This document shows, in pieces, positions 1-14,460 of a stretch of DNA of 64,000 bases (within the stretch, counting starts at the first letter, position 1; the number at the start of each line of letters is the position of its first letter). This stretch comes from Ascaris suum (taxonomy: Eukaryota; Nematoda; Chromadorea; Rhabditida; Ascarididae), in NCBI GenBank assembly GCA_013433145.1, contig CM024177.1:2506110-2570109 (forward strand), written 5' to 3'. The notes under the pieces are model-generated. The model had not been told where the DNA came from, made no database searches, and saw only the letters and a list, made by a program, of their open reading frames with translations. A program made the position numbers and the translations under genes.

Positions 1-29
1 TAATTTTAAAAAAAAGAAAATGGGCCCAC

Positions 30-3113
<3,084 letters not shown>

Positions 3114-5119
3114 CGTGCTCTCCTTACGCGATATGCAAATTTCAGAGCTCTAAAACAACCAATACGTCCTTCAAAATGAACTGTTGGCGAGGTGCGCACT
3201 TCACTTCAACTAACAAACGCTCCAATCAAAAACAAACCGATCAAACTTGGCAACGCATCAAAAATCCAACAGTGTCTAATATGCCATAGGTATGTAATGC
3301 TAAAATGCACCGAATTCATGCAGACTACACATCCACGCATGCGAAATTGCATGTATGAGAAGACTAAAAATTAATTACAGGAAATACATTACATCAGCAG
3401 TAACCGTGCATGGTACGCTTCTATACCGCTTCGAAAGCCATGCACACTTGTATCGCTCTAAAGTGTGTACGACAGGCTTCACCCGTGGTTTATTTGCCAA
3501 TGTTCGGCAAGCGGGGTTAGGACGGATTTTGCTACCGCAGTCGTATCGCTGCCTTTTCGGTGTGAAGGTGGCTGCAGAAATCTGGCGAGGGATGCAGTAA
3601 AGTACGTACGGAGCCCAACCCCATCCCGCAAGTCCATAAATGAAAGCGCCGCCCAGTCCTACCACACTGCCCGCCCCCCTCCCCCTCACAAAATGGGGAC
3701 CTCGTGGTCTGCTGGATGAGTCGCTGCCTTCACGAAAAAAAAAGTGGTCAGAGATGAAACATAACAGTCCATCGACAAACACAAAAGCGCAGTTTATACT
3801 TTATTTCGTCGCTGACTGCACAATGCTGCTTAGCTCATATAATTAGACGGCTTTTATTAGATGCGAATTGAAATGCATCTGATGCACAGAACGGAGAAAT
3901 ATATGCCAATTGCCATAGTAATGTTGCAACTACAAAACTGTGTTTGCGGAAACAGACCAAACATTAGAAATGATGTAAATAATAACTTCAAAACAGTGCT
4001 TGAATAATCCTCTATTTTAGGATCATTACAATTATGGTCGATTTTAAGTCGTCAAAGCAAACTCAACAATGATGCGAATTTTCGCAAGATAAAACTAGAG
4101 AAAATTTCAGCAAAAAAATGCTGAAATATGATCGGACCAAAGTTTCTCTTAACTTCCTCCCTCCCCCCCCCCCCTCCTTCGTTCGCGTTTAAAGTCTCGC
4201 AATCGGAAAAAAGGTAGTAATCCTAGGTAAAACTGCTGCATCCACAATGGCAACATAAACACGGGCCAAGATCATAACAAATCTAGGCCATTAAAGCGTA
4301 AGGTCGTAACGGCGATGAATGTTGAATATTTATGAGAAATAACCATAAATATGTAGACGTAACAACCTTCCAATAATTCACAATCGAAATCAATGTTGGT
4401 GCCACTGATTTGCAGCCACCGGTGAAAAATTTTAGTCAGCTGATAGGAACACATGTTGAAATGCAGCCAATCCTCATGTCAAACCTATAATCACCAACAA
4501 TGCCATATTACTATCATTGCAATTATTACCCCCTTACCATCCCTTTTAATCACTAAAATGTCAAATATTTCACACTTCAAAGCTCCAGAAATATTCCTAG
4601 TTAGAAGTTATAGAGAAAAGTGAGCAATGAAAACAATCGTTGTTAGAGAATCGACAACTAAACACACAAAGCAGCCGTCACCATCGAATCAACACACAAC
4701 ACTGACACTCACCAAAAATGCAACCACACAACACCTATCACCTAACGCAATCAAAATTGCGCCCAACCCAAGCACACCGAGCTTCAAAATCATACACAAA
4801 CATTGAGGCTGTCATCCTCAATCATTTCCTTACTACGGTATTATGCTTGTGCGTAGGCTAATTTTTCAAACGAATTCTACACAACAAACTCGAAAAGTTC
4901 GAGAACATTGCAATAAGATATTCGTTCGTTGAGAGATTTCAATATGAGCACCTGAACGTATAATGCGGAATATGAGGATGATAGATGGGTGACGGAGTAC
5001 TTTGAATGCTCTCAGTTGCAAAACTCAACAGCGATGCGAATGCAATTGGGCCAGCGAGATGCAATGACCGAGGAATATGTGCTGGCTTAGGTTTGAGATA
5101 AAGTTTGCAAACCACAACG
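3114..5119. other. Non-coding stretch upstream of importin alpha, with a GC-richer block
   Basis: No supported gene. This should hold the promoter and 5' leader of the importin-alpha gene. Positions 3375-3782 are more GC-rich than their surroundings and stay open on both strands: 135 codons on minus, two overlapping frames of about 80 codons on plus. The minus frame reads like protein near its end (for example RYDCGSKIRPNP), but no start, splice pair or family supports it. It could be a 5' exon or a CpG-rich promoter block. A 12-base C run lies at 4163-4174. Confidence 0.4.
4163..4174. repeat. Poly-C run (12 C)
   Basis: Run of 12 C at the end of a C/T-rich tract, in non-coding DNA. Confidence 0.95.
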
Positions 5120-5129
5120 TCAAGATTGT

Positions 5130-5620
5130 AGACAGCTTCGTTTGTCTAGCGTAAACGATACAGATGGACAACGATCTCGCTGCGGAACTGAGCTGAAGAA
5201 AGAAAGAGGTTGAAAAACTCTCAGCAGACTACTTGATATCTTCACGGATGAGAGAACGCCACCGTCTTTAATATCAGAGTTATTCAATAGCACGGCTTTC
5301 CTGTTATCGCAGGCACGAAACCCGGAACACAACACTTTCAACAGAGCGAAATTTATCGCTGAGCCATGAAACGATGCAAGATGGGCATCATCAAGCTGCA
5401 GTAAATGCCCAATGAAGACCCTCCACCTCGATCTAGCATGAAGGACATCGTTGATATGATGTATGCGATGAAATACAGCTGGGCTGCCCAAGTCGCAAGG
5501 ATGAACGACAATTGGATGAAGCGAATTGTTCAACGGTGTCCAAGAAATGTATAAAAAGTCGTTGTTGAGACTGGGAGATCGAGCCTACGCGGATTCGCTA
5601 TCGAAATGAATACATCATAA
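5130..5620 (+). mobile_element. Decayed RTE-type non-LTR retrotransposon, reverse transcriptase C-terminal end
   Basis: Plus-strand frames, broken by stops and frameshifts, keep the order of motifs seen at the end of RTE-class reverse transcriptase proteins. These are a segment like DERTPPSLISELFNSTAFLL (family: LRAHLFNSTVLPAL), then WAAQVARMNDN-W-KRIVQRCPRNV (family: RWAGHVMRMDDRWTKRVTEWIPRD), then ADSLSK about where the family has RWxDxL. At least one in-frame stop and two frame changes are needed, so it is a fossil with no coding capacity. The 137-codon open frame on the opposite strand is its shadow. The class assignment rests on motif memory, not on a search. Confidence 0.6.
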
Positions 5621-7642
5621 GCACCGTAACGTCTTGATATCGTTACTAATGTCAGTGGCAGTAGATATCAGCGGCGCCGAGGTCATATCAAGCATTCAGT
5701 CCATGTTCGCTCGCCATATTCCTATGTTCAGTATTTGCCAGTATGTAGTGAGTAGTGACTAGTCGATTCAATCCCACTTATCCCACGGTATATAAATTTC
5801 TGGAGGAGCCCGACTCCGGAGTTATTTACCGCATCTTAACGCGAGCTGCTCCATGGTCACAATAGTTACACTGCAATATAAATATAAGAGTGAAAAGTGC
5901 GAAATTCAAGAAAAGAGAGAGGATCTATGCATCGAGATATTTCAACACTCAATACGTTGACGTAAATTCGTTGTTCTTGTCTATCAAGAAGTAAGAAACG
6001 ACAATATATCAGTTAGAAACAAATACGGCTAATAAAATATAGCAAAGAAAATGGCACAACATTGCACTTTGCTTATCTAACAACCATACCAACCGGTCAC
6101 ACAAATTTCATCGATGAAAGATTCACTTCTTTTGCAATCTGACCGTTGATCAAATGCAATTCTGATCAGTGTAAAGCGTAGGCAAATTTTTTGCATCTTT
6201 AAAATATCTATAATTTCTCTCGAAGTACATATGTTTGAGAATTGAATTGCCAGATTTGGAGATAGACACCTCGACGGATGCAAACAATGACGCATTTCGC
6301 TTTGCAAATGCGAAAATTATAATTCCATAAAAATTGCTAAATAACAATTAATTTGAGTGTTAAATAAAATCATTAAAGAAATACAAAATGTAAAATTATA
6401 AGCGCATAAATGCATAAGAAATTTCCTTTGAAGAAATTCTCACATTCAAAGCAATTGTTGAATTCATTTTTCACAAATTGTTCTGTGGATTATTTCAATT
6501 CTCTCCTATTTCGATTTTATTTATTCTTTCAAATAATTTCGTTTATTTATTTATTTATTTAATTGTTTATTTATTCATTCGTTCATTTAATCGTTTATTC
6601 ATTCACTCATTTAGCTATTGGAAGTTTTTTTTTTTTTGAGAAAATTTTCGCAAGAATTGACGAACTAAACCGTTTTGTACGAAGTGATCGATTTCGACTT
6701 GCTGCCGAATCTTATTCAAAGATGTGCACATATGCGTGCATTTTTGTAAATTTTGAATTGATACCGTAATAGAAGATGAGAGCATTAAAAAAAAACTTGC
6801 AAGCTTTAGCTGCAACTTGAATAGTCGCAATGAAATTGTGGTAGTGATGATCGAAGTTTTTTCTTTCTTATTTAATGATTTTTGATGTCGGAATTCATTT
6901 CATCGTTTCGACAATGATTCCATTGAAATTCTCATCACTTTCGATAAAGTTTGTTATATTTTCGTTTAATTTCAACCGAATAATTACATTTTTACATTTT
7001 TCTTTTTTTATTACAGTTTGAAATGGCTTGGAAATTTGCATATTTCGATGTTGAATTGTTGTATTTCTATGCGTTATGTGATTTCCTTCGTTTATATGAG
7101 TAAAATCGAAGTAACGGAGTGCGTTTCTTTCTTTTTTCAAACGCCAGAATGTTTTCAAATAATCTCTTTATGCCATTTCTTAATTCTCATTTACAAACTG
7201 CATTATGATGGTTTGTGTCGTTGTGTGTTGTGCATTTGTCTGTCTATCTGCTTGTCTGGCTAGAAATCTTGACTTGGTAATCGTTGAAGTTAGAGCTTCG
7301 AAACTCGGTGAGTAGAATGTGCACCGAACGGATGTCAAAAGCGCTGTGAGTTCAATTTTGCAGAAGTATGTGAAAATTAATTTTCTCCTGCAGTATTTGC
7401 ATGCACGGTTGGATCAGGAAGAAATGAATTACAACGTCGTGCGCTTTTTATAATTTGTTGATAATTTATGGAAGTGGTGAAGTGCCAGCATGCAAAAAGC
7501 ACATGTCGTGCCAGGCCATCTGGAGCGCACCCTTCCCCTTCCCCTCCCCCCCTCCCGCATGACGGAATGAGGAGCATGGCTCCATGTGGTATGACGAATC
7601 GTTCCATGCCTTTTGTCGGCCTTTTAGTAGCTAGGGAACATT
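5621..7642. other. Non-coding AT-rich stretch
   Basis: No supported exon. Contents are AT-rich sequence, a TTTA/TTCA microsatellite at 6537-6612 and short unconvincing open frames. GC content rises again from about 7480, toward the unrecognised gene that follows. Confidence 0.4.
6537..6612. repeat. Imperfect (TTTA)n / (TTCA)n microsatellite
   Basis: Tetranucleotide array TTTA grading into TTCA/TTCG variants, in non-coding DNA. Confidence 0.9.
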
Positions 7643-7822
7643 TTACTTTCTTAAAGTGCAAGATACAGCTATCTTCAAAACACTTCTGCGATGGAGATTC
7701 TGTAGCCCGGCAACGGCATGGCCTCGTGGTCGGGCAACGCAGTAGAGGGATTGGGGATCTTGGAGCATGCAAAAGAATTGCCCATGGCCTGGCCACGAAA
7801 AGGAAAATTCGCGGCCCTTTGG
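7643..7822 (-). CDS. Candidate additional 3' exon of the unrecognised gene at 7.85-8.45 kb
   Basis: Sixty codons including stop TAA, open from the acceptor cacatttttag. The segment is GC-richer than its surroundings. Joining it to the upstream exon needs a phase-0 donor inside that exon; several in-frame GT sites exist (for example after FYTQ) but none is strong. A second frame is also open here, so the frame is not certain. Confidence 0.3.
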   Translation of the reverse strand, partial: PKGREFSFSWPGHGQFFCMLQDPQSLYCVARPRGHAVAGLQNLHRRSVLKIAVSCTLRK

Positions 7823-7851
7823 CTAAAAATGTGAGGGACCCATGGCCCTCA

Positions 7852-8449
7852 TCATGCAGGAGAGGGTTCCGTGATCTCGTACGTGCAGGCGCATTTCTGC
7901 ACGCTTTGAAGCTCAATTTCAGGTTGCTGCATCTGCTGCACTAGAACTTGTGTATAGAAATGTAATCTACACATATAAGGGCGCGAAAACGGCTGCGGAC
8001 TTGCATTTTGCTTGGTGGTGCAGCTTCTCCCACTCTCGTGACCAGAGGACCATGGATCCCCACTTCCGCCTCTGGCTCTCTTTTTGCCTGTCCCAGGACT
8101 AGATTCCCCCACTTCTTGACTCGGCCACAAGATCATGATGTGCTTCGGCTCTAGACTTTCTCATCTTCATTGCATTACCTCTTGTTTTTCGATAGAGATC
8201 CACGGGTTCTCGATTATTGAGTATCACTGTAGTCTTCAGCTCACAGTATTGTATTTGAAGCATGTGCCGTAATCTCAGGACTATGGCCAGCCCCTCGAAA
8301 GTGATTCGTCGATTGTATCCTCGCACCCCAATCCTAAAAACAGTGGCAGAAATAGTTTACATTTCATTATGTATCTCTTTTAGAAAGCGATGGGAATTGC
8401 AAGTTTTTTTTTTTTTCAGTCACCGATCTCCTCTCAATTCCAAATGCAT
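7852..8449 (-). CDS. Unrecognised small spliced gene (basic protein of ~138 residues, possibly longer)
   Basis: Three minus-strand exons fit together in phase: 8449-8424, 8333-8179 and 8087-7852. The ATG at 8449 directly follows a pyrimidine-rich acceptor (ttctacttcccaag), which suggests leader trans-splicing or a 5' UTR intron. Intron 1 is about 90 bp and ends in ctgtttttag; exon 2 ends at a strong donor (AGAG/gtaatg). The product begins MHLELRGD and contains RGYNRR, then a hydrophobic/basic helix-like segment (FEGLAIVLRLRHMLQ) and a basic patch KTRGKKRARGG resembling an AT-hook or nuclear signal. The C-terminal part is Ser/Gln-rich and ends at 7852. A further open segment, 7822-7643, follows an excellent acceptor (cacatttttag) and reads protein-like (REFSFSWPGHGQFF), so the true 3' end may lie there. 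I recognise no family. Confidence 0.45.
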
Positions 8450-8459
8450 CTTGGGAAGT
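8450..8459 (-). promoter_or_regulatory. 3' splice acceptor abutting a start codon
   Basis: Pyrimidine-rich acceptor ending in AG immediately before the ATG at 8449. It is a candidate spliced-leader or 5' UTR acceptor. Confidence 0.4.
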
Positions 8460-10550
8460 AGAAAAGACTGGGCGGTGTTGGACGATTTCGGACTTGTACT
8501 TCATTCGCTTAGTTCGAATTAAACTGTTTACGAAACACGGAAATGCCTTTTGCAACCGAAAGTATTTGAACCGAATATGCAAATGAACTTAATAGAAGTG
8601 TTGAAATGTGAAGTCGTTTATCGTTGCCTCTAAGTCTGAACGTTCTCATATGATTTAGCTTCCTTTTATTCGAAAAATTTGCATAAAAATAGTAATTTTC
8701 CTTGAATTTTAAGATAGGATTCACTTAAATCAGTGAGGGAATTCAATTAAATGAAACGAATTACATATAATGTCATATGTGGAATAATTTTAATATTTTC
8801 ACGTCAAATGAATAATTCAACTATATTTTATAGGCAATTAGGCGCAAAGTGGCGTCTTGGTTGGTGGGATTTTTCGATTATCGAACGGAGTGCGGCGCTT
8901 AGTCGCAGCACTTTGCATCAAGCGTCACGGCTCCGCACTTTCGACGTCACCATAAAAGTAGGCAATTGAATTTTGTCTTGAAAGATGTCATCAGACATCT
9001 CAAATCGTCTAAAAATTGTTTTTGTTTCGTGTTATGAAAGGTGAGGTAATTAAACTTAGATAAAGAATTGTGTTTTATGTCATCTTTTAGATATCGAGCG
9101 TAAAAAAACAATTTAATTTGAAGAAAGATTCAATGAAAGTTTTAGCAAACGTAAGAAATATAGAACAGTCTAGTGTAGAGATTTGAAATGATCATTTGTT
9201 TAGATCTGACAGATCTTTTTTTTTGTTTCGTCGACCGATGTTGCAAAAATCTTTCCGCGTTCCCTAATGTATCCGAAAACATACGTGGGCTTATAGATGT
9301 TTCTATGTCCAGGGCGTTTATAAAAAAATTGAAATTCCCGAAATTCGAGGAATCTAAAGTTTACATTTTTATGCCGCTAAAGTTAGAAACTATTTCTTTG
9401 AGAATCAGTGAGTTAGCATGACAAAAAGCTTATATAATTTATATATTTCCTGACTCCTGTTCCGATGGGAAACCATTTAGAGGAGTGCTGGAAAAATTAC
9501 TCACATTACTGCTCGAAAATTGAGGACGCAAATTTATGTAACTTTCAAGTGTTCACAGAAATAGATCGTTTAGATATTGTTCAACCGGAACATTTTCCGG
9601 TATAGAACCTCGTAATATATGTGGATTGTATCCGCCAGATATAGTCATTACGTTCTTTCTGAAACGAAAATTGCAGTTTGCTTACGGACAGACAATTCGA
9701 CGCAAACAGACACAGACAAGCACGAAGATGACGTTTTTGCTTTGTAAATTGCGAAGAGTGTTTAGTCACCATTTGTTGTGTTAGAATTGCACGTGTTCTG
9801 TTCTTTATACAAGCGTCACTTATATTCATAGTCGTCGTTCTGTGGATTTTGAAGGGCTTCATAATTGAACTTTTCCTACCCATATTACTTATGTTCTCAT
9901 ACAAATGTTACATGAATTTTATTGATTTTATTGATGCGATCGATCATATACAAAATTCATCTGTGGTCTATTCACTTCTGAAATAAGGTTTCTTTGGCAA
10001 GGAAAATAAAACTGAAATTAAATAAGATAAAAAATTCGAAATTTATCCGCTTTCACTATAGTACTTTTGTAAATAAAGGATACGCGGGCATGCAGAGTTC
10101 ATCAATCGTCAACTCAGCTAATTTTTTTGAAGCGCAGTATGAAACTATCGGTGCGTTGATAAGACCGACTTTGCTCTATTGATAACATTCATTTCCAAGC
10201 GCGCACAACGATGTCATTCTTCGTCGCACCTTTTCTCCCCTCCCATCCCTATCCGATCGGTGCCGCTAAGGACACCTTCCCTCCCTCCCCCCCCCCCCCT
10301 TAATTGACCACTAAGCACTGGAAAGGGTCGTTAATTTAACGGCAAAGCCTCAATCCTTTTCTTTAAGCTACTGTTGATGTTCTTTGTTTCTGAATGATTT
10401 TCAATGAGGGATGAGGGTTCTTTGCCTTCTTTCCGGTGTGAATGATATTTGAGGTTAATTGAGTTTTTTAAATGTTCAACAGAAGGTAGCTAGTTGAAAG
10501 AGGGGTTAATAATTAGAGTAATTCTAGAATTGCCCTAGCCTAAATGTTCA
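8460..10550. other. Intergenic stretch upstream of chn-1
   Basis: No supported exon. It holds AT-rich sequence, a weak inverted-repeat region around 8865-8960 (AGTGCGG ... CCGCACT and GTGGCGTC ... GACGTCAC), and a 13-base C run at 10287-10299 in a C/T-rich stretch close to the chn-1 start. It should include the chn-1 promoter, but no defined motif was identified. Confidence 0.4.
10287..10299. repeat. Poly-C run (13 C)
   Basis: Run of 13 C about 265 bp upstream of the chn-1 start codon. Confidence 0.95.
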
Positions 10551-10557
10551 TTTTCAG
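10551..10557 (+). promoter_or_regulatory. Probable trans-splice (spliced leader) acceptor of chn-1
   Basis: TTTTCAG ends five bases before the chn-1 ATG. A 5' UTR this short behind a consensus nematode acceptor points to leader trans-splicing; a 5' UTR intron is the alternative. Confidence 0.5.
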
Positions 10558-10562
10558 CAGCA

Positions 10563-13500
10563 ATGTCGGCGCAAATGGCAAATGAATTCAAAGAGTCCGG
10601 CAATCGATATTTTCAACAACATCGATATGAGGAGGCGATCAACTCTTATAATCGGTATTGATTGTAGACTGTTGACTCATCTTTCTGGATTTATTTCCAA
10701 TATCGGCAAGTTTAAAAAATAACAGCACAATAAAGTGAGTGGAAAAGTGATGAAGAATAATTTGGAGAATAAATCGCGACTTAGCAGATTATTGCGCCAA
10801 CTTCAATGTGAAGAAAATTTCATTATTATTTTCATTGCGTTAGATTTCCAGGTCGCTTTTCACCAGTCAGACTTATAGGATAAGATAAGCAAGTATAATC
10901 GAGTAAAGGAACCATATAAGTCATGTAATGCGATCATTCGCAATGCTATAGATGGAAATGTCGTCAATTTCTGGCGTCATTGATATTGCTCAAAAACTTT
11001 TCATGATTTTCATTGATCGCTTAAAAAGTTTTGTTGATATAAAGATTTAAAATGTTCCAGTAATCTGCACGGAAGATCAAATAAATGTGATATTAGGCCG
11101 AGGATATGTCCTCTGGGAGATAAAGTTATCACTGCCCAAGATCCCCATCTGGCCATCGTTCAGGGACATCCGAATCAGAGATTAATCATTACGTTATCGT
11201 CGCTCAGCAGTCATGTTGAACCCATTTGGTGGACTAACGTGATTGTGAGCGAAGTTAAAAGAGGTCTGTCACTCCAGTGCACCTAACAGGTGATTAAACA
11301 TGCTTGAGCTGAGCCATCTTTTTGAATAAAATGTTTGCAGAGCTATAGTACATAATCCCACAGAACCGACGTATTTCACGAACCGTGCACTGTGCTATAT
11401 GCAAACAATGCAGTGGGAACGTGCAGCAAACGATTGTCGCAAGGCATTAGAGCTCGACAGGAAAAGTGTCAAAGTTGGTGCCTATGAACTTTGCTTCTTT
11501 ATTCTGAGCAGATTATTGACATTTTTTGATTTTGGGAGATGTGAACGGAAAGAATTGTTTTATTTGTTATGTTCTTAGCTTTCTGAGCGCATGTTTCCTC
11601 AGTCTGTGCAGGTATTGTCATCGGAGTATATTTCACAGCAACTCTAAGCTGGCTCTTCATGTTGTCAAAACAGCAATATCAGATTTCGTGATTATTTACG
11701 AGCTCATTTATGTGAGGACCCGTTTAAACCTCCCTCTGTTAACCAATTCCTAGGCTGATGAGGGTTAAGGGGGAGGAAGTAGTTAAGGTATGTATATGAG
11801 GACAGTTTTGTTCGTTGGCTGATCGAGCAGATAAAAAAGATAAAGTTTGCCGGCAGATGTATCGGTAGTTGATTGCATGTGACCAGCAATATGATGCTCT
11901 TGTAATATGAGGTACTGCTTTTCATATACTGTTATATGATGCTTGTCACGATTGCACTGCGGCCTTCTTTTTTTCTTCATATTTTTAGCCGCTGTTAAAT
12001 TTTGATTGGAAAACCTCATTTTCAGGCGAATTTTTTTCTCGGGCGTAGTTGTGTGCAACTGGGTCAGTACGATGAGGCGATAAAGTTATTGACGCGTGCC
12101 AATGACCTGGCGATGTGCCAAAAGCTGAACTTCGGTGATGAAATAACCGCACAACTGAGGCTTGCGAAGCGTCAGATCTTTCGGAGGGATGAGGAAAAGC
12201 GGTGAGTGCTACTTGATAGAGGGGATCTTCTTCTAGAAAGATCGATAACTCTTCGCTTCTAAGGCATAAAAGATGCTACGTTTTGATCGGAGCAGAATTA
12301 AGGCACGATACAAGGGTATCTGTTACTGCTTTTGCCTTACATTTGGTTTTGGGGAAACTGTATGGAACACAAGGATGAGGAGGGCAACTGTCCTGGATAG
12401 CTGTTACGTAACGGAGTAGTTTCTGCTTTTGCTTAAATCTTTTCTTTCTAGGATTACGCAGGAAATCCAGTTGCAAAGTTATTTGAACCGCCTTATGGAT
12501 GAGGATTTGGAGCGGAATTTAGAGAAGCTGAGAGCGAACAAAGCGAAGGAGAAGGAAAAGGAGAGCGAAGGAGGAGAGGAGCAGAAGGAATCTGCAGAAA
12601 ACGAGGACGAACACATTGACGAGGAGGAGGAAGCGCTAAGAGTCGAGAACCTTGCCAACAAGGAAAAGCTGAATAAACTCTTTGCACAGGTTGTGTTTTT
12701 TGGGCGATTTGTTTGACATACATGTGTGACCTCTCATTGACGGATAAGGGGATGCGATCTTCTTCTTCCTCACTGCGAAGAAATGTATCGTGACCTCACA
12801 TATCACTTCAACCGCTGTGGTAGTATCCGTTGGGCTTGAACTTTATTCTTCAGCCGATAGTCGGTTGTCGCCGTCACCTACCATTAGTGTAATTTTCAAT
12901 GCACTGTCGGCGCTGCAGTGCGACTGTCTTTTTTTTTTAATACGGAGGATTACTTGACTGGGGAAGTTTAGTCACATATATGCACATATGTAATACAAAG
13001 ATTTGCGAACATCTTCGATTATTGCTCGGATTTTCTTTCAAGATTTTGAAGGAGAGGGAGAAGGAGAATTTAAAAATTTTCTCTGTCTGAATTGTCGAAC
13101 GTTGAATAGTTCAAGTATGATGAGAGATGTGTTACTGTGACTTATGTTGTCACTCAAGACACTCCAAGTAAGACAAGATTTAGCTGGATGATTGTTCCAT
13201 GATGATTTACACGTTCAAATTAACGATCTTATTTTAAATCATATTTCTCGCATTTTTCCTCCCTCCCTTTCTTATGCAGGTAGAACTGTTAGAGTGTTTG
13301 AATGGAAAGAAGAAAAGAGGCGTCTGAAGCGAATCGATGAATATACTGTTTGTTAGCATTTAGAGAATGCTGATTGCTCGACATCATCTTTTGCAACTCA
13401 AAAACTTTTGTTGTGGTTGTGATGCGCAAAAGAGGTTTATTTTTGCAGGTAGATGAGCGAAGACGGAAGCGCGAAGTGCCAGATTTCTTATGTGGTAAAA

Positions 13501-14460
13501 TAAGTTTTGAGATGCTACGGGATCCAGTGATAACGCCAAGCGGAATAACCTATGACCGTGCCGATATAAAGGAGCATCTACAACGTGTAGGTCATTTCGA
13601 TCCGGTGACACGGGCTCCCCTTACCGCCGATCAGCTTATACCGAACTTGGCTATGAAAGAGGTTTGCAATATTTTATTTATATCTTTCTTCTTACCACTA
13701 ATTTCCAAAATCTTTTTATATCACAAAAAATAGCTTTAAGGAAATCCGGTGTTACGGCGACAGCATAGACAATTGTGGCGATTCGGGGGGGGGGGGGGGG
13801 GGAGGGGAGTGATTTCATGGATGTCTCTTTTTATGAAGGCAGCAGCAACGTGAACAGTTAGTATTTTCACCCGTCATAGCTGAATTATACGCATTTCCCT
13901 TGAGATGCACTTTTTCGTTAGTGGACGATGCAAGAAAAACACAGTCCTATCGTAGACTCGGCGTGTCACGGTACAGAATTCAGGATGTAGCGTGCACCAC
14001 AACTGTTTTTATATACAGTAGTTGTAGGCACGATTCAACTGTTGAACTGAATGTACTTTTATGTATGCTATGCGTATATTAGAAACGTGTACTCATAAGT
14101 GTCTCGCTGATGTATACATATGACATGAGAACGGGAATCGGAAGAAGTATCCACTTATAGCGAAATAGATGAGACAAGGATTGTTTCTACTAAACTGCGA
14201 AGGAACATATAACGTACCATATTTCCTTGAATAGAAAACCAGTATTTGTGGGAAGGAGCACGTGCATTTCAAGGATGGTCTTCTGTTTGATCGTAGTTGT
14301 GGAAGATTTTCTTCTTTCTCATATTTTGAAATGAGGCCTCTTATCCAACGATGGCTTTATATTCGAGGGAGCATGGTAATACGGAAAGTGACGCTCACAT
14401 AACCGTTTACAGGTGATCGATCACTTTCTTTCCGAAAACGAATGGGCGATTGATGCGTAA
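10563..14460 (+). CDS. chn-1: CHIP / STUB1 co-chaperone and U-box E3 ubiquitin ligase
   Basis: CHIP binds the C-terminal EEVD of Hsp70/Hsp90 through its TPR domain and ubiquitinates chaperone clients through its U-box. Six exons join in phase: 10563-10654, 11341-11473, 12026-12201, 12452-12689, 13449-13661 and 14413-14460, giving 299 residues (human 303). Residues 7-115 hold three TPRs. Carboxylate-clamp positions are present: K10 and N14 in FKESGN, N45 in FTNRALCY, K75, and the acidic pair in NFGDE. Residues 130-213 form the helical dimerisation hairpin, with a very Glu/Lys-rich insert. The U-box (about 222-295) keeps [16 protein letters not shown] and [14 protein letters not shown]256 and P265 match the human residues needed for activity. 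The last exon is only 16 codons, ending NEWAIDA. The ATG lies just behind a TTTTCAG acceptor. Confidence 0.96.
13785..13802. repeat. Poly-G run (18 G)
   Basis: Run of 18 G on the coding strand in the last intron of chn-1, followed by GGAGGGG. It is a potential G-quadruplex in both DNA and pre-mRNA. Confidence 0.95.

Noticed and set aside
5120..5533. 137-codon minus-strand open frame
   Set aside because: It is the antisense shadow of the retrotransposon relic whose protein motifs read on the plus strand.
8865..8960. Possible foldback or small MITE
   Set aside because: Only 7-8 bp complementary arms with mismatches and no target-site duplication; too weak to call an element.
12479..12723. Minus-strand Ser-rich frames
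   Set aside because: Antisense of the Glu-rich chn-1 exon.
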